A stretch of 64,000 nt of DNA from Jidongwangia harbinensis (GTDB taxonomy: Bacteria > Actinomycetota > Actinomycetes > Mycobacteriales > Micromonosporaceae): assembly GCF_020216025.1 (NCBI RefSeq), contig NZ_JAIWNC010000034.1:1-64000 (forward strand), given 5' to 3'. The position numbers and the translations under genes were made by a program. The notes beneath the pieces were generated by a model that did not search any database, was not told the origin of the DNA, and was given only the letters and a program-made list of their open reading frames with translations. Position 1 is the first letter of the stretch, and each line of letters starts with the position of its first letter. Of this stretch, positions 1-8,232 are shown piece after piece.

Positions 1-290
1 GCGCCCAGCACGCCCGCCTCGCCGCCCGCAACGGGGTACGGCTCTCGGTCGGCCGGCGCGGCCAGTGCTGGGACAACGCCGTCGCGGAGTCGTTCTTCGC
101 CACCCTCAAAACCGAACTCATCCACCGCCAGGCCTGGCCCACCCACACCGCCGTCCGACAGGCGATATTCGCCTACATCGAAGGCTGGTACAACACCAGA
201 CGACGACACTCCAGCCTCGGCTACCAAAGCCCCGCCACCTACGAGGACAACACCAACCTCCGACCGCTGACCGCGCTCAAGGTAGCTTGA
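1..290 (+). mobile_element. IS3-family transposase (OrfB type), C-terminal fragment
   Basis: The open frame starts before the window; codons run from base 3 to the TGA at 288-290, giving the last 95 residues. The segment with WDNAVAESFFATLKTEL, then HRQAW and YNTRRRHSSLGYQSPATYE, is the end of an rve/DDE integrase core as found in IS3-family OrfB. The Glu in AESFF would be the last residue of the DDE triad. The DD part and OrfA, if present, lie outside the window. I could not find a terminal inverted repeat after the stop codon, so whether the element is intact is unknown. Confidence 0.85.
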
Positions 291-334
291 CGATCAACAC
301 ATAGACCCTGTCCGCCGAATCGGGTCAAGCCCAC

Positions 335-578
335 CGCGTGTGTGGTTTTCGGGTGCGTGGGGCGCCGCAACTCCGCACGTCGGCTCGGGCGTCGCCGCGT
401 GTGTGGTTTTCGGGTGCGTGGGGCGCCGTAACTCCGCACGTCGGCTCGGGCGTCGCCGCGTGTGTGGTTTTCGGGTGCGCGGGGCGCCGTAACTCCGCAC
501 GTCGGCTCGAGCGTCGCCGCGTGTGTGGTTTTCGGGTGCGCAGGGCGCCGTAGCTCCGCACGCTGGGCTCGGGCGGTA
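335..578. repeat. Tandem array, four copies of a 61-bp unit
   Basis: Four near-identical units start at 335, 396, 457 and 518. Each begins CCGCGTGTGTGGTTTTCGGG and continues through a GCGCC core and CTCCGCACG, with a few substitutions (GTGG/GCGG/GCAG; CAACT/TAACT/TAGCT). There are no unique spacers between the units. The array lies just after the transposase fragment. Open frames across it on both strands are repetitive and are not credible genes. Confidence 0.9.
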
Positions 579-585
579 GAGGAGC

Positions 586-625
586 GTCGAGTTGCGGCAC
601 GCAGCGGGCCACTGTTCCACACGCC
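586..625. repeat. Degenerate unit of the ~60-bp repeat family seen at 40705-40925
   Basis: The stretch starting GTCGAGTT, with CCACTG and CCACACGCC further in, lines up without large gaps with units of the distant array near the arginine operon, which read GTCGAGTT..CCACTG..CCACACGCC. This ties the two arrays together as one family. Confidence 0.6.
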
Positions 626-1059
626 ATAGCCGACGTGAGGAGGCGGTTGATCCCCATGTCGGACGGGGTTTATCAGCCGCTGACCGTCCCCGGCCAGAGG
701 GAGGCGAAGTCGTGCGGCTGTGGTCGCAATACGACCCCGACTTCACAAGATCTACCGGCAACACGCCACGGTCGGCCGCGCACGGGCGACGAGGCCGACT
801 GCGGTGAGAGCGGACGCGATGGCGCGGACCTCCTGCAACCGCAACCCGCCCCCTGCACCGCTCCTCGCGGCCAACGTCACCCACCAAGATTCCCAGGCGG
901 GATGTCCGATTTAGGGCTTGGTGTGCTCCGGATGGCCGAACCGTGTGGAGCCCGGTGGTCGGCGACCCCTCCGAGAGCCGGTCCCGACGACTGAGTCGCG
1001 GCCTTCTTTCCCGGCTCGCGTCCGGCGCCGACGGAAGTGTCAGGGGTGCCCGGCAGAAT
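626..1059. other. Intergenic region with no recognisable gene
   Basis: I see no open frame on either strand that resembles a known protein, and no clear promoter or hairpin. The stretch lies between the repeat array and the PriA-like gene. It may hold old insertion-element debris, but nothing in it can be identified by eye. Confidence 0.5.
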
Positions 1060-3630
1060 ATGCGGGTGACCAAGGGCAGACGCACCGACCGCGAGCCGGC
1101 CGAACGGCTCCCGGTGGCGCGCGTCTGCGTCGACGTGCCGCTGGCCCACCTGGACCGGCCGTTCGACTACCTGGTCGCCGCCGCCGACGACGAGGCGGCT
1201 CAGCCGGGCGTGCGAGTGAAGGTTCGCTTCGCCGGGCAACTCGTCAGTGGCTTCCTGCTGGAGCGGGCTGAGTCGTCCCCACACGGCGGCAAGCTCGCCT
1301 ACCTCGACAAGATCGTCTCACCGGAGCGGGTCCTGGATCCCGAGGTGGCCCGGCTGGCCCGCGCGGTGGCGGACCGCTACGCCGGCAACCTGTGCGACGT
1401 GCTGCGACTGGCCGTGCCGCCCCGCCACGCCCGCGTCGAGTCCCAGTCCCGGTTGGCGATTCCGGAGACCCGTGCGCCGGCCCCGGTGACCGAGCCGGCC
1501 GCTTCCGAGCCGGCCGCTTCCGAGCCGGCCGCTTCCGAGCCGGTAGCGCCGGGCCGAGGCGAATGCGGTCTTGCGGCTGACCCCGGCCGCCCCGGGGCCG
1601 AGGTGGCGGTTCCAGGGCCGGCGGTGTCGGAGTCCGGGTGGCGCGGGCCGGTTCCCGAGCCGGGGCCGTCGGCTGCGGCGCCGCGCGAGCCGGGTCGCGA
1701 GGCGGAGGCGCTGACCCCGGCGCGCCACGTGCCTGGCCCCGAGTCGGGATCGCCCTCCGCGCAGCCCCGACCGCTGAACTCTGACCATGACCCGGCCGCG
1801 CCGCCCGAAGACACGGGCCATGACCCGGCCGCGCTGTCCGCAGGCACGGGCGACGCGGCCGCTTCCCGGCATCCGGCCCCGCACGCCGCGGTCGCCGCCG
1901 CTGACAATCGGTCGCCCGGCGGCGGCTCGGCTGCCGGCCCGTCGCCGGACCCCGACGCTGCCACCGGTTCGCGGCCCGGCGATGCTGCCACCGGTTCGCC
2001 GTCTGGTGACGCTGCCACCGGTTCGCCGTCTGGTGACGCTGCCACCGGTTCGCCGCCTGGTGAGGCCGCCATCGATCCGCCGCCCGCCGAACGGGACGGC
2101 TGGCGTGACTACCAGGCCGGACCGGCCTACCTCCGTGCGCTCGAAGACGGCCGCCCCGCCCGCGCCGTCTGGTCCGCGCTCCCCGGCGAGGACTGGCCGG
2201 CCCGCATCGCCGAGGCCGCCGCCGCCACCGTCCGGGCCGGGCGTGGTGTCGTGGTGGTGGTGGCCGACGCACGCGACCTCGACCGTCTCGACCGGGCGAT
2301 GACCACCGCCCTCGGCCCCGACCGGCACGTGGCGCTGAACGCCGCCGCCGGGCCGTCCGAGCGGTACCGCCGGTTTCTCGCGGCCAGTCGGCACCGGGTG
2401 CCGGTCGTGGTGGGTACCCGGGCGGCGATGTTCGCGCCGGTCGCCAAGCTGGGCCTGGTGGTGATCTGGGACGACGGCGACGACCTGCACGCCGAGCCCA
2501 GATCGCCCTATCCGCATGCCCGGGAGGTGCTGCTGACCCGGGCCCAGCTGGCCGACTGCGCGGTGCTGGTGGGTGGCTTCGCCCGGACCGGGGAGGCGCA
2601 GCTGCTGCTGGAGACCGGGTGGGCGAAGGAGATCGCGGCGACCCGGGACGTGTTGCGCGGGCGTACCCCGCATGTCGCGCCGACCGGGGACGATCCGCAG
2701 CTGGCGTGGGATCCGGGTGCGGTCACCGCCCGGCTGCCCAGCCTGGCCTGGCAGGCCGCACGGCAGGCGCTCCAGGCCGGCACGCCGGTGCTGGTGCAGG
2801 TGCCGAGGCGCGGTTACCTGCCGTCGGTGGCGTGCGGCGAGTGCCGTACCCCCGCCCGGTGTCCGCACTGCTCGGGGCCGCTCGGCCTGGCCGGTTCCCG
2901 CGCCGTGCCGGCCTGCCACTGGTGTGGCCGGGCGGCGGCCGACTACGCCTGCCCGGCCTGCGGCGGGCGGCGGCTGCGGGCGTCGGTGACCGGCGCCCGG
3001 CGCACCGCGGAGGAGCTGGGCCGGGCCTTTCCGGGAGCGGTGGTACGCACGTCCGGCCGCGACGAGGTGCTCGACACCGTGCCGCGGGAGGCGGCCGTGG
3101 TGGTGTCGACGCCGGGCGCCGAGCCGGTGGCCGACGGCGGCTACGGCGCGGTGCTGCTGCTCGACACGTGGGCGCTGCTCAGCCGGTCCGACCTGCGCGC
3201 CGCCGAGGAGACGATGCGGCGGTGGCTGAACGCGTCCGCGCTGGCCCGTCCGGGTGGCCGGGTGGTGGTGGTCGCGGACGGGTCGCTGGCGCCGGTGCAG
3301 GCGCTGCTGCGGTGGGAGCCGGGGTGGTTCGCGGCGCGGGAGCTGGCCGAGCGGCGGGAGTTGCGGTTCCCGCCGGCGGCGCGGATGGCCAGCCTCACCG
3401 GGCGGCCGGAGGCGGTCGCCGAGTTGCTGAACGCGGCGGAGCTGCCGGCGGACGCGGAGGTGCTGGGTCCGGTGCCGGCCGACGACGACCAGGAGCGGAT
3501 GCTCGTCCGGGTGTCGCGTGGCCGGGCCGCGGAGATGGCGCGGGCGCTGCACGCCGCCGCCTCGCAGCGGACCGCGCGGAAGGCGGCGCAGCCGGTACGT
3601 ATCCAGATCGATCCGGCCGACCTGTTCTAG
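1060..3630 (+). CDS. priA: PriA-type primosome protein N', helicase motifs degenerate
   Basis: 856-residue replication-restart protein of the PriA family, expected to bind branched DNA at stalled forks. I chose the ATG at 1060; the longer upstream frame is unlike any PriA. The first ~120 residues (RVCVDVPLAHLDRPFDYLV and on) match the 3'-DNA-binding domain. Residues ~125-345 are an Ala/Pro/Ser/Gly-rich insert made partly of tandem repeats. The following helicase-like part lacks a GxGKT Walker A, and the DEAH-box position reads VIWDDGDDLH. The zinc module (CGEC, CPHC, CHWC, CPAC, residues ~590-640) is intact. Actinobacterial PriA proteins commonly have such degenerate helicase motifs, so a structural rather than unwinding role is likely. 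It heads the priA-def-fmt-rsmB cluster. Confidence 0.85.
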   Translation: MRVTKGRRTDREPAERLPVARVCVDVPLAHLDRPFDYLVAAADDEAAQPGVRVKVRFAGQLVSGFLLERAESSPHGGKLAYLDKIVSPERVLDPEVARLARAVADRYAGNLCDVLRLAVPPRHARVESQSRLAIPETRAPAPVTEPAASEPAASEPAASEPVAPGRGECGLAADPGRPGAEVAVPGPAVSESGWRGPVPEPGPSAAAPREPGREAEALTPARHVPGPESGSPSAQPRPLNSDHDPAAPPEDTGHDPAALSAGTGDAAASRHPAPHAAVAAADNRSPGGGSAAGPSPDPDAATGSRPGDAATGSPSGDAATGSPSGDAATGSPPGEAAIDPPPAERDGWRDYQAGPAYLRALEDGRPARAVWSALPGEDWPARIAEAAAATVRAGRGVVVVVADARDLDRLDRAMTTALGPDRHVALNAAAGPSERYRRFLAASRHRVPVVVGTRAAMFAPVAKLGLVVIWDDGDDLHAEPRSPYPHAREVLLTRAQLADCAVLVGGFARTGEAQLLLETGWAKEIAATRDVLRGRTPHVAPTGDDPQLAWDPGAVTARLPSLAWQAARQALQAGTPVLVQVPRRGYLPSVACGECRTPARCPHCSGPLGLAGSRAVPACHWCGRAAADYACPACGGRRLRASVTGARRTAEELGRAFPGAVVRTSGRDEVLDTVPREAAVVVSTPGAEPVADGGYGAVLLLDTWALLSRSDLRAAEETMRRWLNASALARPGGRVVVVADGSLAPVQALLRWEPGWFAARELAERRELRFPPAARMASLTGRPEAVAELLNAAELPADAEVLGPVPADDDQERMLVRVSRGRAAEMARALHAAASQRTARKAAQPVRIQIDPADLF
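1492..1540 (+). repeat. 15-bp in-frame repeat inside priA
   Basis: Three perfect copies of GAGCCGGCCGCTTCC start at 1492, 1507 and 1522, followed by a partial fourth. They encode repeated Glu-Pro-Ala-Ala-Ser. The period is a multiple of three, so the reading frame is kept. Confidence 0.85.
1954..2064 (+). repeat. 27-bp in-frame repeat inside priA
   Basis: Four copies start at about 1957, 1984, 2011 and 2038; each begins GCTGCCACCGGTTCG. They encode a nine-residue unit Ala-Ala-Thr-Gly-Ser-Pro-Ser-Gly-Asp with small changes. They form the end of the low-complexity insert of the PriA-like protein. Confidence 0.85.
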
Positions 3631-3734
3631 CCGCGGGCGCCGGTGACCAGCGTGACCGCACGGTGGCTGCCCGGGGCGGGAACGGCCGGGCTCCGTAGAC
3701 TAGGGATCGTTTCCGGGAGAAGGAGTGCCGTCGC

Positions 3735-4292
3735 GTGACCGTCCAGCCCATCCGTCTGTTCGGCGATCCGGTGCTGCGCACGCCGGCCGACGCCGTTGTC
3801 GACTTCGACGCGGAGCTGCGTCGCCTGGTCAAGGACCTCATCGAGACGATGCGGGACGAGGGCGGCGCCGGTCTGGCCGCCCCGCAGCTCGGTGTCGGCC
3901 TGCGCGTCTTCGCGTTCGACGTGGACGACGTCGTCGGGCACATCGTGAACCCGGTGCTCAGCTTCCCGGACGACGAGGAGCAGGACGGGCCGGAGGGCTG
4001 CCTGTCGATCCCCGGCGTGTACGTCGACACGAAGCGCCGGCAGAACGCGGTGGCCGCCGGGTTCAACGAGTTCGGTGACCCGATCCGGCTGGTCGGCACG
4101 GGCCTGATGGCGCGGTGCGTGCAGCACGAGACGGATCACCTGGACGGCGTGCTGTTCCTGGACCGGCTGGATGCGGCCGGCCGCAAGGACGCGATGAAGC
4201 AGATCCGCGCGTCGGAGTGGTACGACGCGGGCGCCCCGCCCAAGGTCAAGGAGAGCCCGCACAGCCGGGGCATCTTCGGCCTGGGGCGGTGA
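3735..4292 (+). CDS. def: Peptide deformylase
   Basis: 185-residue metalloenzyme that removes the formyl group from the N-terminal Met of new proteins. All three family motifs are present: GAGLAAPQ (residues ~43-50), EGCLS (~87-91, metal-binding Cys) and QHETDHLDG (~129-137, the HExxH metal and catalytic residues). It starts at GTG 3735 behind a GGGAGAAGGAG ribosome site. A TAGACT -10-like hexamer lies at 3696-3701. The stop is two bases before fmt, so deformylation and formylation genes are co-transcribed, as in many bacteria. Confidence 0.96.
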   Translation: MTVQPIRLFGDPVLRTPADAVVDFDAELRRLVKDLIETMRDEGGAGLAAPQLGVGLRVFAFDVDDVVGHIVNPVLSFPDDEEQDGPEGCLSIPGVYVDTKRRQNAVAAGFNEFGDPIRLVGTGLMARCVQHETDHLDGVLFLDRLDAAGRKDAMKQIRASEWYDAGAPPKVKESPHSRGIFGLGR

Positions 4293-4294
4293 GC

Positions 4295-5221
4295 ATGCGG
4301 CTGATCTTCGCCGGTACGCCGGCCGTGACCCTGCCCGCCCTGGACGCCCTCGCCGCCTCGGGGCACGACCTGGTCGCCGTGGTGACCCGGCCGGACGCCC
4401 CGGCCGGGCGGGGCCGGCAGCTGATGCGGTCGCCGGCCGGCGCGTGGGCAGACGAGCGGGGCATCGAGGTGCTCACCCCGGCCCGCCCGCGCGAGCCGGA
4501 GTTCCTGGACCGGCTGCGTGAGCTGGCACCGGACTGCGTGCCGGTGGTGGCGTACGGCGCCCTGGTGCCGCCCGCGGCGCTGGAGATCCCCCGGCACGGC
4601 TGGGTGAACCTGCACTTCTCGCTGCTGCCGGCCTGGCGCGGCGCGGCCCCGGTGCAGCACGCGGTCCTGCACGGCGACGAGGTCACCGGCGCCAGCGTGT
4701 TCCAGCTGGAGCAGGGTCTGGACACCGGCCCGGTGTACGGGACGCTGACCGAGGACATCCGGCCCTCGGACACCTCCGGCGATCTGCTGGAACGGCTCGC
4801 CACCGAGGGCGCGGGACTGCTCGTGGCGGTGCTGGACGCGATCGAGGCGGGCACCGCCCGGGCCCATCCGCAGCCGGCCGACGGTGTGTCGGCGGCGCCG
4901 AAGCTGACCGTCGAGGACGCCCGGGTCCGCTGGGGCGACCCGTCGTTCGCGGTGGACCGCCGGATCCGGGCCTGCACGCCGGCGCCGGGCGCGTGGACCA
5001 CGCTGCGCGGCGACCGGCTCAAGCTGGGCCCGGTGCGGCCGGTGGCCAACGCGGCGCCGCTGAAGCCCGGTGAACTGCTGGTGGAACGCACCCAGGTGCT
5101 GGCCGGCACCGCCACCACACCGGTGGTGCTGGGCGAGATCCGGGCCGCCGGCAAGAAGCCGATGGCGGCCACCGACTGGGCGCGCGGGCTGCGCCTCACC
5201 GCAGGGGAGACGTTCGAGTGA
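4295..5221 (+). CDS. fmt: Methionyl-tRNA formyltransferase
   Basis: 308 residues. It transfers a formyl group from 10-formyl-tetrahydrofolate to Met-tRNA for translation initiation. The N-terminal formyl-transferase domain starts MRLIFAGTPAVTLPALDAL. The segment VNLHFSLLPAWRGAAPVQ (about residues 103-120) carries the family SLLPxxRGxAP signature and catalytic His. The C-terminal OB-fold domain begins around residue 205. The ATG at 4295 lies two bases after the def stop, and the TGA overlaps the GTG start of the next gene, so translation is coupled. Confidence 0.96.
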   Translation: MRLIFAGTPAVTLPALDALAASGHDLVAVVTRPDAPAGRGRQLMRSPAGAWADERGIEVLTPARPREPEFLDRLRELAPDCVPVVAYGALVPPAALEIPRHGWVNLHFSLLPAWRGAAPVQHAVLHGDEVTGASVFQLEQGLDTGPVYGTLTEDIRPSDTSGDLLERLATEGAGLLVAVLDAIEAGTARAHPQPADGVSAAPKLTVEDARVRWGDPSFAVDRRIRACTPAPGAWTTLRGDRLKLGPVRPVANAAPLKPGELLVERTQVLAGTATTPVVLGEIRAAGKKPMAATDWARGLRLTAGETFE

Positions 5222-6711
5222 CGGAGCACGACGCGCACCGGGCGGACCGGCCGCGCGGGTCCGGCCGCCCGACCAAGCCGGGTGGGCCGGGCTACGGGCG
5301 GGCGCCCGACCGGGATGCGCGCTCCGGCCGTGCGCCGCGGGCCGGCCGGCCGCCGTCGGACCCGGCGCGGCAGGCCGCGTACGAGGCGGTCACCGCGGTG
5401 CACCGGGACGACGCGTACGCGAATCTGGTGCTCTCCGACATTCTGCGCGGTATGCGGCTGCACGGCCGGGACGCCGCGTTCGCCACCGAACTCACCTACG
5501 GCACGCTGCGCATGCGCGGCACGCTGGACCTGATCATCGCGTCCGCGGCCGGGCGGGACGTGGCCCGGATCGACCCGCCGGCCCGGGACGCGCTGCGGCT
5601 GGGCGCGTACCAGCTGCTGCACACCCGGGTGCCGGCGCACGCCGCGGTCAACCAGACCGTCGACCTGGTGCGGGCGGTGGCGCCGGGCGCGTCCGGCTTC
5701 GCCAACGCGGTGATGCGGGAGATCTCCGGCTCCGATCTGGAGGCGTGGCTGACCCGGCTCGCCCCGGCGTTCGACGACGACCCGTTCGGCCACCTGTCGG
5801 TGTGGCACAACCACCCGCAGTGGATCGTCCGGTCGTTCGCCGAGTCGCTGGGCGGCGACCTGGACGACACGGCCCGCCTGCTGATCGAGGACAACCAGCC
5901 GGCCGCCGTGCACCTGTGTGCGCGGCCGGGCCGGGCCGACGCGGTGGACCTGGCGGACGAGGTGGGCGGCACGCCGGGCGCCTTCTCGCCGTACGCGGTG
6001 TATCTGCACGGCGGTTCGCCGGGCGACCTGGCGGCGGTCACCGGCGGGCGCGCGCACGTTCAGGACGAGGGTTCGCAGCTGGTCGCGGCCGCGCTGCTGG
6101 CCGCCCCGCTGGAGGGTCAGGACACCCGCTGGCTGGACCTGTGCGCCGGGCCGGGCGGCAAGACCGGGTTGCTCGGTTCGATCGCCGCGTCCCGGGGCGC
6201 CGAGGTGATCGCGGTCGAGGTGGCCGAACACCGCGCCCGCCTGGTGGAGCAGGCCACCGAGGGCATGCCGGTGACGGTGCTGCCGATGGACGGCCGGTCC
6301 GTGGGCCGGGATCCGGACCTGCCGGAGGAGTCGTTCGACCGGGTGCTGGTGGACGCGCCGTGCACCGGTCTGGGTTCGCTGCGCCGGCGGCCCGAGTCGC
6401 GGTGGCGCCGGACGCCCGCGGACCTGCCGCCGCTCACCCGGCTGCAGCGGGAGTTGCTGGTCGCGGCGTTGCGGGCGGTCCGGATCGGCGGGGTGGTGGC
6501 GTACGTGACGTGTTCGCCGCACATCGTCGAGACGCAGGTGACGGTGACCGAGGGGGCGCGGCGCAGCGGCGTCGACGTCGACTTCGTGGACGCCCGTCCG
6601 CTGCTGCCTCAGGGCATGCCGAAGCTCGGCCCGGGACCGACGGTGCAGCTGTGGCCGCACCGGCACGGCACCGACGCCATGTTCCTGGCGGTACTGCGCC
6701 GCACCAGCTGA
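5218..6711 (+). CDS. rsmB: 16S rRNA (cytosine-967-C5)-methyltransferase RsmB
   Basis: 497 residues. It methylates C967 of 16S rRNA with S-adenosylmethionine. After a basic, Gly/Arg/Pro-rich start there is an N-terminal NusB-like domain (about residues 45-185) and a Rossmann methyltransferase domain. The SAM loop reads LDLCAGPGGKTG (near residue 306). The motif IV DAPCTGLGS (near 379) and motif VI YVTCSPH supply the two cysteines of RNA m5C enzymes. GTG 5218 overlaps the fmt stop by four bases (GTGA). Confidence 0.93.
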   Translation: MTEHDAHRADRPRGSGRPTKPGGPGYGRAPDRDARSGRAPRAGRPPSDPARQAAYEAVTAVHRDDAYANLVLSDILRGMRLHGRDAAFATELTYGTLRMRGTLDLIIASAAGRDVARIDPPARDALRLGAYQLLHTRVPAHAAVNQTVDLVRAVAPGASGFANAVMREISGSDLEAWLTRLAPAFDDDPFGHLSVWHNHPQWIVRSFAESLGGDLDDTARLLIEDNQPAAVHLCARPGRADAVDLADEVGGTPGAFSPYAVYLHGGSPGDLAAVTGGRAHVQDEGSQLVAAALLAAPLEGQDTRWLDLCAGPGGKTGLLGSIAASRGAEVIAVEVAEHRARLVEQATEGMPVTVLPMDGRSVGRDPDLPEESFDRVLVDAPCTGLGSLRRRPESRWRRTPADLPPLTRLQRELLVAALRAVRIGGVVAYVTCSPHIVETQVTVTEGARRSGVDVDFVDARPLLPQGMPKLGPGPTVQLWPHRHGTDAMFLAVLRRTS

Positions 6712-6755
6712 ATATTGGACTTTTTCGATGGACAAGGTCCGGGTAAGAGCCGGGC

Positions 6756-7379
6756 ATGGATGTCATCGGTGTGGGATTCGGACGGACGGGCACGCTCAGC
6801 CTCAAAGCGGCCCTGGAACGGCTCGGCCTCGGCCCGTGCATGCACATGATCCCGGTGCTGGGGGATCCGGACCGGGCCCGGCTGTTCCACAAGGCCGCGG
6901 AGGGCGACGACGCCAGCCTGGACGCGGCGATGGCGGGTCACCGGTCCACGGTGGACTGGCCCGGCACGTACTTCTGGCGGGACCTGGTGGCCCGGCACCC
7001 GGACGCGAAGGTGGTGCTCACCGTCCGCGAGCCGGAGAGCTGGTACGACAGCGCGTACCGGACGATCTACCGGGCCGCGACCGCGCCCCGCCCGGCGGAC
7101 GACGGCATGGCGGCGGCGATCGGCATGGCGCACGCCGTGGTGTGGGACGGCACGTTCGGCGGCCGGTTCGCCGACCGGGAGTTCGCGCTGCGGGTGTTCA
7201 CCGAGCACAACGACGCGGTACGCCGGGAGGTCCCGCCGGACCGGTTGCTGGAGTTCCAGGTGGCGCAGGGGTGGGAGCCGCTCTGCGCGTTCCTGGACGT
7301 ACCGGTGCCGCCGGAGCCGTTCCCGCGGCTCAACGACAGCGCCGCGTTCGCCGAGATGGTGGCGTCCCGCCCCGCCTGA
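6756..7379 (+). CDS. Sulfotransferase-family protein
   Basis: 207 residues resembling the Sulfotransfer_4 group, which is widespread in actinobacteria and whose substrates are mostly unknown. The N-terminal P-loop-like strand-turn MDVIGVGFGRTGTLSLKAAL matches the 5'-phosphosulfate loop that binds the donor PAPS. KVVLTVREPESWYDSAY (around residues 85-103) matches the 3'-phosphate-binding segment with its RxxxxWYxS pattern. No signal peptide or membrane segment is seen. A TAAGAG hexamer lies seven bases upstream of the ATG, with no Shine-Dalgarno sequence. The gene stands alone between rsmB and a convergent lipoprotein gene. The substrate cannot be inferred. Confidence 0.75.
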   Translation: MDVIGVGFGRTGTLSLKAALERLGLGPCMHMIPVLGDPDRARLFHKAAEGDDASLDAAMAGHRSTVDWPGTYFWRDLVARHPDAKVVLTVREPESWYDSAYRTIYRAATAPRPADDGMAAAIGMAHAVVWDGTFGGRFADREFALRVFTEHNDAVRREVPPDRLLEFQVAQGWEPLCAFLDVPVPPEPFPRLNDSAAFAEMVASRPA

Positions 7380-7382
7380 TCG

Positions 7383-8231
7383 CTAATCGCCGACCGGGAA
7401 CTGGTCCGGGCCGGCGTCCCGGTAGGAGCCGGTGACCGGCCCGTCGTCGGCCCAGAACAGGCACTGCAGGGTACGCAGTCCGAGGTCCCATTCGGCGCGG
7501 CCGAGCGCCAGGCCGAGCCAGCCGACGCGGTCCGCCAGCTCGTCGTCGTCCGGCAGGCCCAGGAAGCCGGCGATGGCGCCGCGGCACCCGGACGCGGTGC
7601 GCGGGTCGTCGAAGATCCGATCATGGGCCAGGTCGGCGGGCGCGTCCCACGGTCCGGCGAACTCGGCGTCGTGCGGCCGGTCGCACGGCGCCGGGGTCAG
7701 CGACTCCAACCGGTCCTCGGCGGTCATCACCGCGTCGAAGCAGCGCAGCCGGAGCGGGGCCGCGCCGGTCAGGGCGCCCCGCAGGCTGTCGGTACGGACG
7801 ACCGCGGTGCCGTGCAGCAGGTCGATCTGCACCAGGTCGCAGCGATGCCAGCGGGCACCTGCCGTCCGTGCCTCCGCCGAGGGCAGCACCGGTTGCACGG
7901 TGAAGGGACCGGTGCGCCACGGGCCGCCGAGGAAGGCGTCCGCGTGGCGGGTGCAGTCCGCAACCGCCGCGCGTTCGGCCGGTTCCCCGGCGGCCGGCCC
8001 GCCGACGTGGTACGTCTCGGCGAGGTGCCGGTCGGCGCACCGGACCACGGCGCGCGGGGTGGGCGGGGCGATCGGGGTGACCTCGTCGTAGCAGCCGGCC
8101 GCGGCCGGACGGGCCGGCGGCGACGCGGGGGAGGCGACCGGTGCGTCCCGGTCCCCACCGGTGGCCGGCGTGCACGCGGTGACCACGGCGAGCACCAGCG
8201 CCAACCCCAGCGTGACCGGACGGCGGGGCAT
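7383..8231 (-). CDS. Lipoprotein, septum-formation-domain-like, copy 2
   Basis: 282 residues. The signal sequence MPRRPVTLGLALVLAVVTAC ends in a lipobox-like VTAC, so the mature protein should be lipid-anchored outside the membrane. The rest has two Cys-containing repeats of the type CYDEVTP..CADRHLAETYHVG and CFDAVM..CDRPHDAEFAGPW, the pattern of the actinobacterial 'septum formation' domain family (PF13845-like). The role of this family is poorly defined despite its name. The start lies one base after the stop of the neighbouring paralogue, so both are one operon. Confidence 0.7.
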   Translation of the reverse strand: MPRRPVTLGLALVLAVVTACTPATGGDRDAPVASPASPPARPAAAGCYDEVTPIAPPTPRAVVRCADRHLAETYHVGGPAAGEPAERAAVADCTRHADAFLGGPWRTGPFTVQPVLPSAEARTAGARWHRCDLVQIDLLHGTAVVRTDSLRGALTGAAPLRLRCFDAVMTAEDRLESLTPAPCDRPHDAEFAGPWDAPADLAHDRIFDDPRTASGCRGAIAGFLGLPDDDELADRVGWLGLALGRAEWDLGLRTLQCLFWADDGPVTGSYRDAGPDQFPVGD

Positions 8232-8232
8232 C

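Noticed and set aside
335..578. CRISPR array
   Set aside because: The 61-bp units are contiguous copies with no unique spacers and no cas genes nearby.
294..1085. Long - strand open frame through the repeats
   Set aside because: It is repeat translation, Arg/Pro/His-rich, with no family resemblance; high GC keeps stop codons rare.
1318..3552. 744-codon - strand frame opposite priA
   Set aside because: Arg/His/Pro-rich antisense shadow with no recognisable domain.
4246..6735. 829-codon - strand frame opposite fmt and rsmB
   Set aside because: It is antisense to two clear genes; its composition is typical of a shadow frame in GC-rich DNA.
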